DNA of 64,000 nucleotides from Mycobacterium sp. PSTR-4-N (lineage in GTDB: Bacteria > Actinomycetota > Actinomycetes > Mycobacteriales > Mycobacteriaceae). The DNA lies in the NCBI RefSeq assembly GCF_022348085.1, contig NZ_JAKRFN010000012.1, positions 92,948 to 156,947 on the forward strand, written 5' to 3'. Positions 52,860 to 62,627 of this stretch are shown one piece after another. Made by a program: the position numbers and the translations under genes. Below the pieces are notes generated by a model. It made no database searches and was not told the DNA's origin. It worked only from the letters and a program-made list of their open reading frames with translations. The number at the start of each line of letters is the position of its first letter. The first letter of the stretch is position 1.

Positions 52860-53354
52860 TCAGCCGTGGTAGGGCTCCGCGGAGACGAGTGTGACCTTCA
52901 CCGTGTTGCCGTTGGGCACCGTGTAGGTCCGCGTCTCGCCCACCTTGGCGTCGAGCAGAGCGCCGCCCAGCGGTGAGTTCGGCGAGTACACCTCGAGCTT
53001 GCCGTCGGTGACGCCCTCCTGACGGGTGGCGATCAGGAACGTCTCGGTGTCGCTCTCGTCGTCGTCGTAGTAGACCTTGACCACCGAACCGGGCAGCGCG
53101 ACACCGGATTGCTTCGGTGCCTCGCCCACCTTGGCGCTGTTGAGGAGCTCCTGCAGCTGGCGGATCCGGGCCTCCTGCTGGCCCTGCTCCTCGCGAGCGG
53201 CGTGGTAGCCGCCGTTCTCTCGCAGGTCGCCCTCTTCGCGGCGGTCGTTGATCTCGGCCGCGATGACGGGGCGGTTGGCGATCAGCTGGTCGAGTTCGGC
53301 CTTCAGTCGGTCGAACGCCTCTTCGGTCAGCCAGGTGACCTGGGTGTCAGTCAT
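52860..53354 (-). CDS. greA: transcription elongation factor GreA
   Basis: A 164-residue GreA. The N-terminal coiled coil ([41 protein letters not shown]) carries the acidic tip DLRENGGY that enters the RNA polymerase channel. The C-terminal FKBP-like domain has [18 protein letters not shown]. It restarts backtracked polymerase by stimulating cleavage. Equivalent to Rv1080c. Confidence 0.95.
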   Translation of the reverse strand: MTDTQVTWLTEEAFDRLKAELDQLIANRPVIAAEINDRREEGDLRENGGYHAAREEQGQQEARIRQLQELLNSAKVGEAPKQSGVALPGSVVKVYYDDDESDTETFLIATRQEGVTDGKLEVYSPNSPLGGALLDAKVGETRTYTVPNGNTVKVTLVSAEPYHG

Positions 53355-53625
53355 GTCGGCGCGCTCCTGTCGTCGTCGCTTTCAGCGCTTCTCGCGTGAA
53401 AAGTTCTCAGGCACGGTGCCGGGGCGGTGCTGAGGTCGCAAGCGTTTATCAGCGTGTATTGCCGCATCCACCGTCGTCGTAACGGCGCTCAAATGCAGCA
53501 ATACACGGCCCCAGCAGGAACCGTGTACTCGACGAGCATAGCACCGGGCGGCAATCCGCTTTTCACGTTTTCGCAGTCCGCGGTTGGTTGCGCAGTGCCC
53601 GACGAACGCCTCGACAGGCGCCGGC
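53355..53625 (-). promoter_or_regulatory. greA upstream region
   Basis: 271 bp between greA and the DUF4307 gene. No ORF of merit. Presumably it holds the greA promoter; no consensus could be placed with confidence. Confidence 0.3.
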
Positions 53626-54060
53626 CTACCCGCTGACCAGGTACGGCGGCACGTCGGTGCCGCACCCGTAGACGTCGCCGACCACCGCCGGCCGAGACGT
53701 CGTCACCGTCGTCCTGACTTGCACGGTCTCCGCGTTCGACGGTGCCACCAGCAGCTCCCGGCGACCCACTTCGTCACCGTCATAGGACCGGGCCCGCACG
53801 ATGCACACCACCGGCGCAGACGGGTCGTCGCGGGTGATGCTGGCCGTCACCTCGACCGTGTGGTCGTCGACGACGCGGTAACCGCCCAGTTCGCCCTTGA
53901 CCTCGGGCGAGCCCAGCCGATTGAAGGCCACCGCGGCGATCGCGACGCCGAGCACGACTACCGCGACGAACAGGCCGATGACGAGCCGGCGACGGGTACG
54001 CCGACTGCGCTGCGGGGCGCCGTAGCGCTGCGCGGGGCGGTCGATCATCTCGTTTTGCAT
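53626..54060 (-). CDS. DUF4307 membrane protein (Rv1081c-like)
   Basis: A 144-residue protein: a basic N-terminus (RYGAPQRSRRTRRR), one TM helix (LVIGLFVAVVVLGVAIAAVAF) and an extracytoplasmic beta-rich domain with two Cys (VVCIVRARS and GDVYGCGTDVPPYL). This is the DUF4307 family. It is conserved next to mca in mycobacteria (Rv1081c) and divergent from it. The role is unknown. Confidence 0.83.
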   Translation of the reverse strand: MQNEMIDRPAQRYGAPQRSRRTRRRLVIGLFVAVVVLGVAIAAVAFNRLGSPEVKGELGGYRVVDDHTVEVTASITRDDPSAPVVCIVRARSYDGDEVGRRELLVAPSNAETVQVRTTVTTSRPAVVGDVYGCGTDVPPYLVSG

Positions 54061-54164
54061 GCCCGTCGTTCGGATACGTGTACTGGACTGGAACTATAGG
54101 ACGTGTCGGTGTTGTTGAACCCGACCGTGAGTGTCCATGCAGGTGAGCAGCTAAGAGGAATCCG

Positions 54165-55037
54165 TTGAGCGAACTGCGGTTGATGGCCGTGCACGCGCAC
54201 CCCGACGACGAGTCGAGCAAGGGCGCCGCGACGATGGCCCGCTACGTCGACGAGGGCGTGCGGGTGATGGTGGTGACGCTGACCGGTGGTGAGCGCGGCG
54301 ACATCCTGAACCCGGCGATGGATCGGCCTGAGGTGCACGGCCGGATGGCTGAGATACGCCGCGAAGAGATGGCCAAGGCGGCCGCGATCCTCGGCGTCGA
54401 GCATCACTGGCTGGGCTTCACCGACTCCGGCCTGCCCGAGGGTGACCCCCTGCCCCCGCTGCCCGAAGGCTGCTTCGCGCTGGAACCGCTCGAAGTGCCC
54501 ACCGAGGCGCTCGTGCGGGTGATCCGCGACTTCAAGCCGCACGTCATGACCACCTACGACGAGAACGGGGGCTACCCGCACCCCGACCACATCATGTGCC
54601 ACAAGGTGTCCGTGGCGGCCTACGAGGCGGCCGCCGACCACCTCCTCTATCCCGACGCCGGCGAGCCGTGGGCGACGCACAAGCTCTACTACAACCACAA
54701 TTTCCTCCGGCAGCGCATGCAGGTGCTGCAGGACGAGTTCGCCGAGAACGGCCAGGAGGGTCCGTTCGCGAAGTGGCTGGAGAGCTGGGATCCGGACGAG
54801 GACCTGCTGGCCAAACGCGTCACCACGCGCATCGAATGCGCGAAGTACTTCGCCCAGCGCGACGAGGCGCTGCTCGCGCACGCCACCCAGATCGACCCGA
54901 AGAGCTTCTTCTTCACCACCCCGATGGAGTGGCAGCAGCGGCTGTGGCCGACCGAGGAATTCGAGCTGGCCCGCTCCCGCGTCCCGGTGTCGCTGCCCGA
55001 GACCGACCTGTTCACCGGTATCGAGGAGCGGAGCTGA
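54165..55037 (+). CDS. mca: mycothiol S-conjugate amidase
   Basis: A 290-residue LmbE/PIG-L-family zinc amidase. Zinc ligands are His12 and Asp15 in VHAHPDDES and the His of GGYPHPDH. Other family segments are [12 protein letters not shown] and [14 protein letters not shown]. It cleaves mycothiol S-conjugates of electrophiles to a mercapturic acid and GlcN-inositol, the core detoxification step of mycothiol-using actinobacteria. TTG start behind AAGAGGAA. Equivalent to Rv1082. Confidence 0.93.
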   Translation: MSELRLMAVHAHPDDESSKGAATMARYVDEGVRVMVVTLTGGERGDILNPAMDRPEVHGRMAEIRREEMAKAAAILGVEHHWLGFTDSGLPEGDPLPPLPEGCFALEPLEVPTEALVRVIRDFKPHVMTTYDENGGYPHPDHIMCHKVSVAAYEAAADHLLYPDAGEPWATHKLYYNHNFLRQRMQVLQDEFAENGQEGPFAKWLESWDPDEDLLAKRVTTRIECAKYFAQRDEALLAHATQIDPKSFFFTTPMEWQQRLWPTEEFELARSRVPVSLPETDLFTGIEERS

Positions 55038-55042
55038 ATGTC

Positions 55043-55345
55043 ATGGTGACCGCCCTGGCCGTCGACATCCTGGCCCAGAACCCCCCGCAGCAGAGCGGAC
55101 CCGACTTCGGGAAAGCGAGCCCGTTCGGACTCATCGTGATCGTGCTGCTGCTGATCGCCGTGTTCGGACTCGTGTGGTCGATGAATCGGCACCTGAAGAA
55201 GGTGCCGGCCTCGTTCGACACCGATACCACCACGGCCGCCGACGGCACAGGCACGGGCACCGGCGCGCCCGATGCCGATCCCGACCTGGCGGCGGGCAAC
55301 CCGGCGGATCCCGCGGCGCGTCGTGAGCCCGACGCCGGGACGTAA
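55043..55345 (+). CDS. small membrane protein (Rv1083-like)
   Basis: A 100-residue protein: short N-terminus, one TM helix (GLIVIVLLLIAVFGLVWSM) and a disordered Thr/Ala/Asp-rich tail. It begins 5 bp after mca, and its end overlaps the DUF255 gene start (GTG at 55323), so the three are one transcription unit. The function is unknown; equivalent by order to Rv1083. Confidence 0.75.
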   Translation: MVTALAVDILAQNPPQQSGPDFGKASPFGLIVIVLLLIAVFGLVWSMNRHLKKVPASFDTDTTTAADGTGTGTGAPDADPDLAAGNPADPAARREPDAGT

Positions 55346-57338
55346 CACCCTCGGGGCCGCGCTGAGCCCCTATCTGCGCCAGCACGCCGACAACCCGGTG
55401 CACTGGCAACAGTGGGGTGCGGAGGCGCTTGCCGAGGCCGCGGCCCGCGATGTGCCCATCCTGCTGTCCATCGGATACGCCGCGTGCCACTGGTGCCACG
55501 TGATGGCCCACGAATCGTTCGCCGATCCCGACGTGGCCGCGGTGGCCAACGCCGGTTTCGTCTGCATCAAGGTGGACCGCGAGGAGCGCCCCGACCTCGA
55601 CGCGGTCTACATGGCCGCCACGGTCGCGCTGACCGGGCAGGGTGGCTGGCCGATGACCTGCTTCCTCACCCCCGGCGGCCGGCCGTTCTTCTGCGGCACC
55701 TACTACCCGAAAGCGACGTTCCTGCAACTGCTCTCGGCAGTCGAGGAGACCTGGCGGACCCGCCGCGCCGAGGTGGAGCAGGCGTCGGAGCACATCGCCG
55801 GCGAACTGCAGTCGATGTCCGAGGGCCTGCCGGGAGGTGGCCCGGTGACGGCTGCGTCGTGCGACAGTGCGGTCGAGGCGGTGCTGGCCGACGAGGATAC
55901 GGTGTACGGCGGATTCGGCGCAGCCCCGAAGTTCCCGCCGTCGGCCCTGCTGGAAGGGTTGCTGCGCCATCACGAACGCACTGGCGCGAGCTCGGCGTTG
56001 GCGGCAGTGGTCCGAACATGCGAGGCGATGGCACGCGGCGGCCTCGTCGATCAGCTGACCGGTGGGTTCGCCCGCTACAGCGTCGACGAGGCGTGGGTGG
56101 TGCCGCATTTCGAGAAGATGCTCCACGACAACGCCCTCCTGCTGCGGGTCTATGCGCACTGGGCGCGGCTGTCCGGTGACCCCTTGGCGCGCAGAGTGAC
56201 TCGCCAGACCGCCAGGTTCTTGCTCGACGACCTGCGCGACCATCAGCTGTTCGTCTCCTCGCTGGACGCCGACGCCGCGGGACGCGAGGGATCGACCTAT
56301 GTGTGGACCCCCGCGCAGTTGCGCGACGCGCTGGGTGACGACGCTGATTGGGCCGCAACGGTTTTCGGAGTGACCGAGGCCGGCACCTTCGAGGGCGGCG
56401 CATCGGTGCTGCAGCTGCGCGCCGACCCCTCGGACGCGGCGCGGCTCGATGCCGTGCGGGCGACGCTGCGCGCCGTGCGCGCGGCGCGTCCGCAACCGGA
56501 ACGCGACGACAAGGTCGTCACCGCGTGGAACGGCCTGGCGATCACGGCACTGTGCGAGGCCGGCGTTGCGCTGGCCGACCCCGAGTTCGTCGACGCGGCG
56601 GCTGCGTGCGCGGCGACGCTGCTGGATTTGCACCTACGCGATGGGCGGCTGCGCCGCACCAGCCTCGGCGGCGTCGTAGGGGCCGGCGCGGCGATCCTCG
56701 AGGACCACGCTGCGGTGGCCACCGGTCTGCTCACACTGCACCAGGTGCGCGGCGAGCGGCGCTGGCTCGACACTGCCATCGAGCTGCTCGACCTCGCGCT
56801 GGAGCACTTCGCCGATCCCGACCGTCCGGGCCGCTTCTACGACGTCGCCGACGATGCCGAGCCGCTGCTGATGCGCCCCGCCGACCCGTTCGACGGAGCC
56901 ACGCCGTCGGGAGCCGCCTCCATGGCGGAGGCGCTCATGCTGGCGGCCCACCTCGCCCCGACGGATTGGGCGAGCCGCTACGCAGAGGCCTTCGCGGCCA
57001 CGCTCTCGGCCGCCGCCCCGCTGTTGGTGCGTGCGCCCCGTTCGGCCGGGCACTGGCTGGCGGTCGCCGAAGCCGCGGTGCGCGGCCCGATCCAGATCGC
57101 GGTGGCGTGCGACGATCCGGCGACCTCGGATCTGCTGAGCGCCGCGCGCGGCTTGGCCCCCGGCGGGGCGATCGTCGTCGGCGGGCCCACCGGTGCGTCG
57201 GAACTGCTACGCGACCGGCCGCGGGTGGATGGCATCGACGGCCCCGAGGACGCGGCCTACGTGTGCCGCGGACGGGTGTGTGATCTGCCCGTCCGTACAG
57301 CGGACGATCTCGCTGCCGCGCTGAGGCCGCCCGTGTAG
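55323..57338 (+). CDS. DUF255 thioredoxin-like/glycosidase-like protein (YyaL)
   Basis: A 671-residue protein of the YyaL/spermatogenesis-associated-20 type. The N-terminal thioredoxin-like DUF255 domain (1-160) holds LSIGYAACHWCHVMAHESF with a CxxC motif. The rest is an (alpha/alpha)6 barrel-like region (VAATVLRRH-type helices; KVVTAWNGLAITALC; FYDVADDAEPLLMRP). GTG start. A role in redox or sugar metabolism has been proposed for the family but is not settled. Equivalent to Rv1084. Confidence 0.87.
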   Translation: MSPTPGRNTLGAALSPYLRQHADNPVHWQQWGAEALAEAAARDVPILLSIGYAACHWCHVMAHESFADPDVAAVANAGFVCIKVDREERPDLDAVYMAATVALTGQGGWPMTCFLTPGGRPFFCGTYYPKATFLQLLSAVEETWRTRRAEVEQASEHIAGELQSMSEGLPGGGPVTAASCDSAVEAVLADEDTVYGGFGAAPKFPPSALLEGLLRHHERTGASSALAAVVRTCEAMARGGLVDQLTGGFARYSVDEAWVVPHFEKMLHDNALLLRVYAHWARLSGDPLARRVTRQTARFLLDDLRDHQLFVSSLDADAAGREGSTYVWTPAQLRDALGDDADWAATVFGVTEAGTFEGGASVLQLRADPSDAARLDAVRATLRAVRAARPQPERDDKVVTAWNGLAITALCEAGVALADPEFVDAAAACAATLLDLHLRDGRLRRTSLGGVVGAGAAILEDHAAVATGLLTLHQVRGERRWLDTAIELLDLALEHFADPDRPGRFYDVADDAEPLLMRPADPFDGATPSGAASMAEALMLAAHLAPTDWASRYAEAFAATLSAAAPLLVRAPRSAGHWLAVAEAAVRGPIQIAVACDDPATSDLLSAARGLAPGGAIVVGGPTGASELLRDRPRVDGIDGPEDAAYVCRGRVCDLPVRTADDLAAALRPPV

Positions 57339-57349
57339 CGTTGCCGCTC

Positions 57350-57721
57350 ATGAGCTTCGAGCCCGAGGTCTTGCAAGGTTTCGTTCAGCGCTACCTCGAC
57401 ACGGTCGGCGCAGGCAACGCTGAGAACGTCGCCGCGCTCTACGCCGAGGACGCGACGCTGGAAGATCCGGTGGGCGGCGGCGAGGTGCACATCGGACGGC
57501 GGGCGATCGCCGGGTTCTACAAGGGCATGGAAGGCGACCACGACATCACCACGGAGCTGTTGATGTTCCGGGCGGGCGGGCACGAGGCCGCATTCGTGTT
57601 CGCGATCAACGTCGGCGGGGCGATGCGCATCGAGCCGATCGAGGTGATGACGTTCGACGGCGACGGATTGATCACCTCGATGAAGGCCTACTGGGGCCAG
57701 GAGAACATCACCGCGCTGTAG
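57350..57721 (+). CDS. ketosteroid-isomerase-like SnoaL-fold protein
   Basis: A 123-residue NTF2-fold protein closely resembling delta5-3-ketosteroid isomerases: FVQRYLDTVGAGNAENVAALYAEDATLEDPVG (Tyr and Asp positions typical of the active site), RAIAGFYKG, and MRIEPIEVMTFDGDGLITSMKAYWG. Short gap (11 bp) after the DUF255 gene. It could act in steroid metabolism, common in mycobacteria, but the substrate is inferred from family only. Confidence 0.8.
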   Translation: MSFEPEVLQGFVQRYLDTVGAGNAENVAALYAEDATLEDPVGGGEVHIGRRAIAGFYKGMEGDHDITTELLMFRAGGHEAAFVFAINVGGAMRIEPIEVMTFDGDGLITSMKAYWGQENITAL

Positions 57722-57728
57722 GGGTGTG

Positions 57729-58466
57729 TCAGCCGGAGAAGACGGCGAACCACATCGCGATGTAGTGGCAGATCGCCGCGACCGCCGTGCAGGCGTGGAA
57801 GAACTCGTGATGGCCGAACGTCGTCGGCCACGGGTTCGGCCATTTCAGCGCATACAGCACGCCACCGATGCTGTAGAGCGCGCCGCCGACGATCAGCAGC
57901 ACCACCGCAGCCACCCCGGCGCCCTGCAGGATCGGCCCGATGAACCACGCCGCCACCCAGCCCAACAGGATGTACAGCGGGGTGCCCACCCACCGCGGCG
58001 CCGACGGCCAGAACATCTTGAGCAGCACCCCGGCGAGCGCACCGCCCCAGACGATCCACAGGAGCACCCGGCCGCTGTCGGTGGGCAGCGCGAGCACCGC
58101 GAACGGCGTGTAGCTGCCGGCGATGAACACGAAGATCATCGAATGGTCGGCACGCTTCATCCAGGTTCGCGCGGTCTTCGAGGTCCAGTTCACGCGGTGG
58201 TAGGTCCCGCTGACGGTGAACATCGCGACGATCGTCAGCGTGTAGACCAGCGTCGCCAGGCCGGCCTGTGTCGACTGCACTGACCACGACACCGCCACCA
58301 GCGTGGCGCCGCAGATGACGGCGATCACCGCCGAGTAGACGTGAATCCATCCCCGGAGCCGCGGCTTGCCCAGGAACTGGGCGACGCCTCCTGCGACGGC
58401 CTCCGGCAGATCCTCGGGCTCTCCCGGGGTGTCGGCGGTGTACCAAGGCTCCAGAGATGTCGGCAT
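57729..58466 (-). CDS. hemolysin III / PAQR-family membrane protein
   Basis: A 245-residue protein with seven TM helices. PAQR-type zinc-site residues appear in [29 protein letters not shown] and [13 protein letters not shown]. This is the bacterial hemolysin III (YqfA) type, of unknown biochemical role. The ATG at 58466 has a GGAGG site. Equivalent to Rv1085c; divergent from the prenyl synthase. Confidence 0.88.
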   Translation of the reverse strand: MPTSLEPWYTADTPGEPEDLPEAVAGGVAQFLGKPRLRGWIHVYSAVIAVICGATLVAVSWSVQSTQAGLATLVYTLTIVAMFTVSGTYHRVNWTSKTARTWMKRADHSMIFVFIAGSYTPFAVLALPTDSGRVLLWIVWGGALAGVLLKMFWPSAPRWVGTPLYILLGWVAAWFIGPILQGAGVAAVVLLIVGGALYSIGGVLYALKWPNPWPTTFGHHEFFHACTAVAAICHYIAMWFAVFSG

Positions 58467-58521
58467 TTCACCTCCGCTGACTGACGTGGACAATCCACCG
58501 GCCACAGTAGTCTGGACCATC

Positions 58522-59313
58522 GTGGACCTCATTCCGCGGCGGCTCAAGGAACCGGCCTACCGGCTCTACGAGATGCGGCTGCGCCAAGGGTTGTCCCGGC
58601 AGAAATCCGAGCTCCCGCGCCACATCGCGGTGCTGTGCGACGGGAACCGCCGCTGGGCCCGTGAACTCGGTCACGACGACGTCGCCTACGGCTACCGCGC
58701 CGGTGCCGAGCGGATCGCGGAGATGTTGCGCTGGTGCGCCGACGCGGGCATCGAGATGGCCACGGTCTATCTGCTGTCCACCGAGAACCTGCAGCGCGAC
58801 GCCGACGAACTGGCCGCGCTGATCGACATCATCACCGACGTCGTCGAAGAGATCTGCGCGCCCGCCAATCAGTGGAGTGTGCGCACCGTCGGCGATCTCG
58901 AGCTGATCGGCCAGGAACCCGCCCGCCGGTTGCGTGAAGCGGTGCAGTCGACCGACGGCAACAGCGGCAGATTCCATGTCAACGTCGCCGTCGGCTACGG
59001 CGGCCGGCAGGAGATCGTCGACGCGGTGCGCGCGCTGCTGAGCAAGGAGCTGGCCAACGGCGCCACCGGGGACCGCCTGATCGAGGCCGTGACCGCCGAA
59101 GCGATCTCCGAGAACCTGTACACCTCAGGCCAACCCGACCCCGATCTGGTGATCCGGACCTCGGGGGAGCAACGGCTCTCGGGGTTTCTGCTGTGGCAGA
59201 GCGCCTATTCGGAGATGTGGTTCACCGAGGCGTATTGGCCGGAGTTCCGCCGTGTCGACTTCCTGCGGGCGCTGCGCGACTACAGCGCCCGGCACCGACG
59301 CTACGGCCGCTAG
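58522..59313 (+). CDS. short-chain Z-prenyl diphosphate synthase (Rv1086 type)
   Basis: A 263-residue cis-prenyltransferase. The catalytic motif is [14 protein letters not shown] (Asp40), with [10 protein letters not shown], and the substrate-binding [20 protein letters not shown]. In M. tuberculosis the equivalent Rv1086 makes omega,E,Z-farnesyl diphosphate, a precursor of decaprenyl phosphate for arabinogalactan synthesis. The GTG at 58522 matches the expected N-terminus ([13 protein letters not shown]). Confidence 0.9.
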   Translation: MDLIPRRLKEPAYRLYEMRLRQGLSRQKSELPRHIAVLCDGNRRWARELGHDDVAYGYRAGAERIAEMLRWCADAGIEMATVYLLSTENLQRDADELAALIDIITDVVEEICAPANQWSVRTVGDLELIGQEPARRLREAVQSTDGNSGRFHVNVAVGYGGRQEIVDAVRALLSKELANGATGDRLIEAVTAEAISENLYTSGQPDPDLVIRTSGEQRLSGFLLWQSAYSEMWFTEAYWPEFRRVDFLRALRDYSARHRRYGR

Positions 59314-59322
59314 GAGCGCGTG

Positions 59323-60672
59323 ATGCTCGGCCTGTCCGCTGCGGTGTTCGCGCTGAGCTGGTGGCTGGGCCTCTACCTGCTGGCCCGCGATCCCCGCAAA
59401 CCCATGCTGGTGCTCGCCGCGGTCGGTCTGACCGGTTTCGCCGCCGTGGTCGCACTCGACGCGGTGCGCACAGGCGCGGGCGTCGACGCCCTCGGCCGGA
59501 TCGAGGTGTATCTAGTCGCGGTGCCCGGGGTGGCCTGGTTCGCTGTGCTGCTGGAGATGTCGCGGCCACGGGACTGCACCCGCGGCCGGGGCCGCGAGGC
59601 CGCGCTGGTCGCCGCTGCCGCCGTGGTCGCCGTCACCGGTGCGGCGATGGCCGGTGACGTCGAGGGGCCGCTGCGATCCGGTCACTGGGTGCTGTTCGCC
59701 GCGGTCTCCGTCCCGGCTCTCGGCGCGCTGCTGGCCGCGATCCTGCGCCGTCACCAACCGCGGCCCGTGGTCGGCTTCGTCGTCGTCGCCACGCTGTTCT
59801 TCGCGCTCGGCAACGCGATCCTGGTCATCCCGCTCGGTCTCGTCCCGAGCTGGCTCGCGCTCGCCTCGACCGGTTGCGACGTCGCCCTGCTCGGGATCGC
59901 CGTCGCGGTCGGTGACGCCTTCGACGAGGGCCAGGCACTGCGCAAGGACATGCTGCGCTCGGCGTTGGGCACCGCGGCGGTCGCGGTGCTGTTCGGCGGC
60001 CAGGTACTGCTCGGCGTACTCGTCTCGGGCCCCGGCGCCACGCTGGTCGTGTTGCTGTTCACCAGCCTCGCGATCGCGATCACCGTCAACGTGCTGGCCG
60101 ACCCGCTGGCCGGTCTGCTGGACCGGCTGGCATTCGCCCAGACGCCGGCGTTGAGCGAAGAACGCGCCGCGCTGCGCAGCACCGAGGCGGCTTTGCCCCG
60201 ACGTGCGGCCGGCCCGCTCGACGACATGGACGACGAGACGTTCGTGCGGGTCACCCGTCGCGCGCTGGGGCACTACGCCGACCTGTCCAAGCTCGTCGCC
60301 AGCCCGCTCACCGCCCTGCCGATCATCGACGAGCGGCTCGCCCGGCGCGGAGCACCCGATCGGCCGCTGGAGCGCGCCAACGAACTGCGCGCTCTGCTCG
60401 CCGAACGCATCGCCGGGCTCAAGCCCCGCGACGGCGACGATTTCGGCACCACCGAGGCGTGGCGGCACTACAACGCGCTGTACTTCCCCTACGTCGTCGG
60501 CGTCCGCGCCTACGCCCAGAACGCGACTGCCGCCGGCCTGGACCCGGTCGCGCGCCGCGCGTGGCAGTGGCTGGCCACCGAGGTACCGCAGCGTTCGCTG
60601 CACAACTGGCAGAACGCCGCCGCGCGCGTCATCGCCGCCGACCTCAAGAGCAGCCTGGTCGACGTGCGCTGA
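59323..60672 (+). CDS. polytopic membrane protein with conserved C-terminal domain
   Basis: A 449-residue protein. Residues 1-275 hold about eight TM helices (LSWWLGLYLLARD; ALVAAAAVVAVTGAA; VVLLFTSLAIAITVNVLAD), like the sensor part of 7TM-type regulators. Residues 300-449 are a soluble helical domain ending EAWRHYNALYFPYVVGVRAYAQNA and PQRSLHNWQNAAARVIAADL, a pattern I have seen in actinobacterial membrane proteins without a named function. The ATG at 59323 is used; a GTG lies one codon earlier. Confidence 0.7.
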   Translation: MLGLSAAVFALSWWLGLYLLARDPRKPMLVLAAVGLTGFAAVVALDAVRTGAGVDALGRIEVYLVAVPGVAWFAVLLEMSRPRDCTRGRGREAALVAAAAVVAVTGAAMAGDVEGPLRSGHWVLFAAVSVPALGALLAAILRRHQPRPVVGFVVVATLFFALGNAILVIPLGLVPSWLALASTGCDVALLGIAVAVGDAFDEGQALRKDMLRSALGTAAVAVLFGGQVLLGVLVSGPGATLVVLLFTSLAIAITVNVLADPLAGLLDRLAFAQTPALSEERAALRSTEAALPRRAAGPLDDMDDETFVRVTRRALGHYADLSKLVASPLTALPIIDERLARRGAPDRPLERANELRALLAERIAGLKPRDGDDFGTTEAWRHYNALYFPYVVGVRAYAQNATAAGLDPVARRAWQWLATEVPQRSLHNWQNAAARVIAADLKSSLVDVR

Positions 60673-60741
60673 CCTGCGGCTGGCAGTAGTTGGCAGCGTT
60701 CGGTGTCGATCTGGCACCGACATCTGCGCACCGTGGGTGCC

Positions 60742-61155
60742 ATGACCGCCATCAGTCACCGCGTCACCCGGCCCACCCGCCGCGACGACCAGCTGCTGCG
60801 CGTCGCTCTACGCGCCGACGCCACGCTGTGCGGCGGGTTCGGTCTGTTCGTCGCGATGGCCGCCGATCCGCTGGGCCGGCTGGCCGGGGTGAGCGCGACG
60901 GTCGGATGGCTCGCCGGCGCCGCGCTGGTCGCCTACGGCGCTCTGCTCTACAGCGCGGCACGGCTGGCGAGCATCCGGCGAGTGGGCATGGCGGTCTTGA
61001 CGGGCAACGCGCTGTTCGTGGCCGCGGTGATCGCCGCTGTGGTGACCGGCGCGCCGGCGCTGACGGGCACCGGGACCGCGCTCGTGCTGACGTTCACCGC
61101 CGCCACGATCGGTCTGTCGTGGCTGCAGTACCTCGGGGTGCGCCACCTGGCGTGA
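60742..61155 (+). CDS. four-helix membrane protein, paralogue 1
   Basis: A 137-residue protein with four predicted TM helices and the start RRDDQLLRVALRADATLCGG. The same pattern recurs in the next gene ([18 protein letters not shown]), so the two are tandem paralogues. No family name was recognised. The chain ends LSWLQYLGVRHLA. Confidence 0.75.
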   Translation: MTAISHRVTRPTRRDDQLLRVALRADATLCGGFGLFVAMAADPLGRLAGVSATVGWLAGAALVAYGALLYSAARLASIRRVGMAVLTGNALFVAAVIAAVVTGAPALTGTGTALVLTFTAATIGLSWLQYLGVRHLA

Positions 61156-61245
61156 CCCTCTCATGGCTGGGACCGGAGCCGCCGTCGGAAGAGGTTACGG
61201 CGTCGGCTCCGGTACCGGTCGACCACCGGAGAAAGGAAACACACC

Positions 61246-61662
61246 ATGACCGCAACCATCTCGTCCCGACTGGGCACGTCCAGCGACTCGCTGCTGCGCT
61301 TCGCGATGCGCGCCGACGCCGTCTGCAGCGGCCTCACCGGAGTCGCGCTGCTGGCGCTCGCTCCCACAGTCGCCCGGATATCCGGTACGACACCCACGAT
61401 CGAGTACGTGACGGGTGCGTCGTTCGTCGTGTTCGCTCTCGCGGTGCTGGTGTTCGCATCACGGCCGCGCATTCGTACCGCCGGTGTGGTCCTGGCCGTC
61501 GGCAACCTGCTGTTCAGCGTGGCCACCGTGATCGTCGTGCTGGCCGGGGTGTGGCCGCTGACCACCACCGGGGTGGCGCTGGTCCTCGGGACGGGTGTCT
61601 ACACGCTGGTGATGGCCGAACTGCAGTTCCAGGGCGTGCGCCGGATCTCCGCTCGCCGTTAG
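61246..61662 (+). CDS. four-helix membrane protein, paralogue 2
   Basis: A 138-residue protein with four TM helices, a diverged tandem copy of the gene at 60742. The shared features are an N-terminal LLR.A.RADA.C.G, helix lengths, and a C-terminal L.LQ.QGVRR-like end. A strong GAAAGGAAA purine run precedes the ATG. Its end overlaps coaA (minus strand) by 4 bp. Confidence 0.75.
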   Translation: MTATISSRLGTSSDSLLRFAMRADAVCSGLTGVALLALAPTVARISGTTPTIEYVTGASFVVFALAVLVFASRPRIRTAGVVLAVGNLLFSVATVIVVLAGVWPLTTTGVALVLGTGVYTLVMAELQFQGVRRISARR

Positions 61663-62597
61663 AGCTTGCGCAGGCGCAGACGGTTGATGGAGTGGTCGGA
61701 GTCCTTGCGCAACACCAGCGTGGCGCGCGGCCGGGTCGGCAGGATGTTGTCGATCAGGTTGGGCCGGTTGATCGAATGCCAGATGTCGCGGGCGGCGAAC
61801 ACGGCCTGCTCGTCGGTCAGCGTGGAGTAGTGGTGGAAGTGCGAGGCCGGGTCGGCGAATGCGCCGGCCCGCATCGACAGGAATCGCGAGATGTACCACT
61901 CCTCGATGTCCTCGATGCGGGCGTCGACGTAGACCGAGAAGTCGAAGAGGTCCGACACCATCAGGGCGGGTCCGGTCTGCAGGACGTTGAGACCCTCCAG
62001 GATGAGGATGTCCGGGTGCGCGATGATCTGCTTCTCGCTCGGCACGATGTCGTAGAGCAGATGCGAGTACACCGGGGCGCAGGCCGCGTCGGCGCCCGAT
62101 TTGACCGCGGTGACGAACCGCATCAGCGCCCGCCGGTCGTAGGACTCGGGAAAACCTTTGCGATGCATCAGGTTTCGGCGGGAGAGCTCGGCGTTGGGGT
62201 AGAGGAAGCCGTCGGTGGTGACCAGGTCCACCCGCGGGTGATGTTCCCAGCGGGCGAGTAGCGCCTGCAGCACGCGCGCGGTGGTCGACTTGCCCACCGC
62301 CACGCTGCCGGCCACCCCGATGACGAACGGCACCGGCCGGTCCGGATTCTGCTGCGGTTCCCCGAGGAAGTCGGCGGTGGTGGCGAACAGCGCTTGGCGC
62401 GCCGCCACCTGCAGGTGGATCAACCGGGCCAGCGGGAGGTAGACCTCTTCGACCTCCAGCAGGTCGATCTTCTCGCCGATGCCCCGCAACCTGACCAGTT
62501 CGTCCTCGGTCAGCTTCAGCGGTGTCGACATCCGCAGTGCCCGCCACTGACGTCGGTCGAACTCCACGTAGGGGCTGGGTTCGCTCAGCCGAGCCAT
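61659..62597 (-). CDS. coaA: pantothenate kinase, type I
   Basis: A 312-residue type I pantothenate kinase. The P-loop is GSVAVGKS (97-104), followed by [23 protein letters not shown], and IILEGLN-type [12 protein letters not shown]. It phosphorylates pantothenate, the first step of CoA synthesis, with feedback by CoA typical of this class. Equivalent to Rv1092c. Confidence 0.95.
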   Translation of the reverse strand: MARLSEPSPYVEFDRRQWRALRMSTPLKLTEDELVRLRGIGEKIDLLEVEEVYLPLARLIHLQVAARQALFATTADFLGEPQQNPDRPVPFVIGVAGSVAVGKSTTARVLQALLARWEHHPRVDLVTTDGFLYPNAELSRRNLMHRKGFPESYDRRALMRFVTAVKSGADAACAPVYSHLLYDIVPSEKQIIAHPDILILEGLNVLQTGPALMVSDLFDFSVYVDARIEDIEEWYISRFLSMRAGAFADPASHFHHYSTLTDEQAVFAARDIWHSINRPNLIDNILPTRPRATLVLRKDSDHSINRLRLRKL

Positions 62598-62627
62598 GGG
62601 CACAGTCTTGCAGTTAGCGTGGTGGCC

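Noticed and set aside
59512..60759. 415-codon minus-strand frame opposite the polytopic membrane protein
   Set aside because: Gln/Arg/Glu/His-rich complement shadow; the plus-strand frame has clear TM helices and a conserved C-terminal domain.
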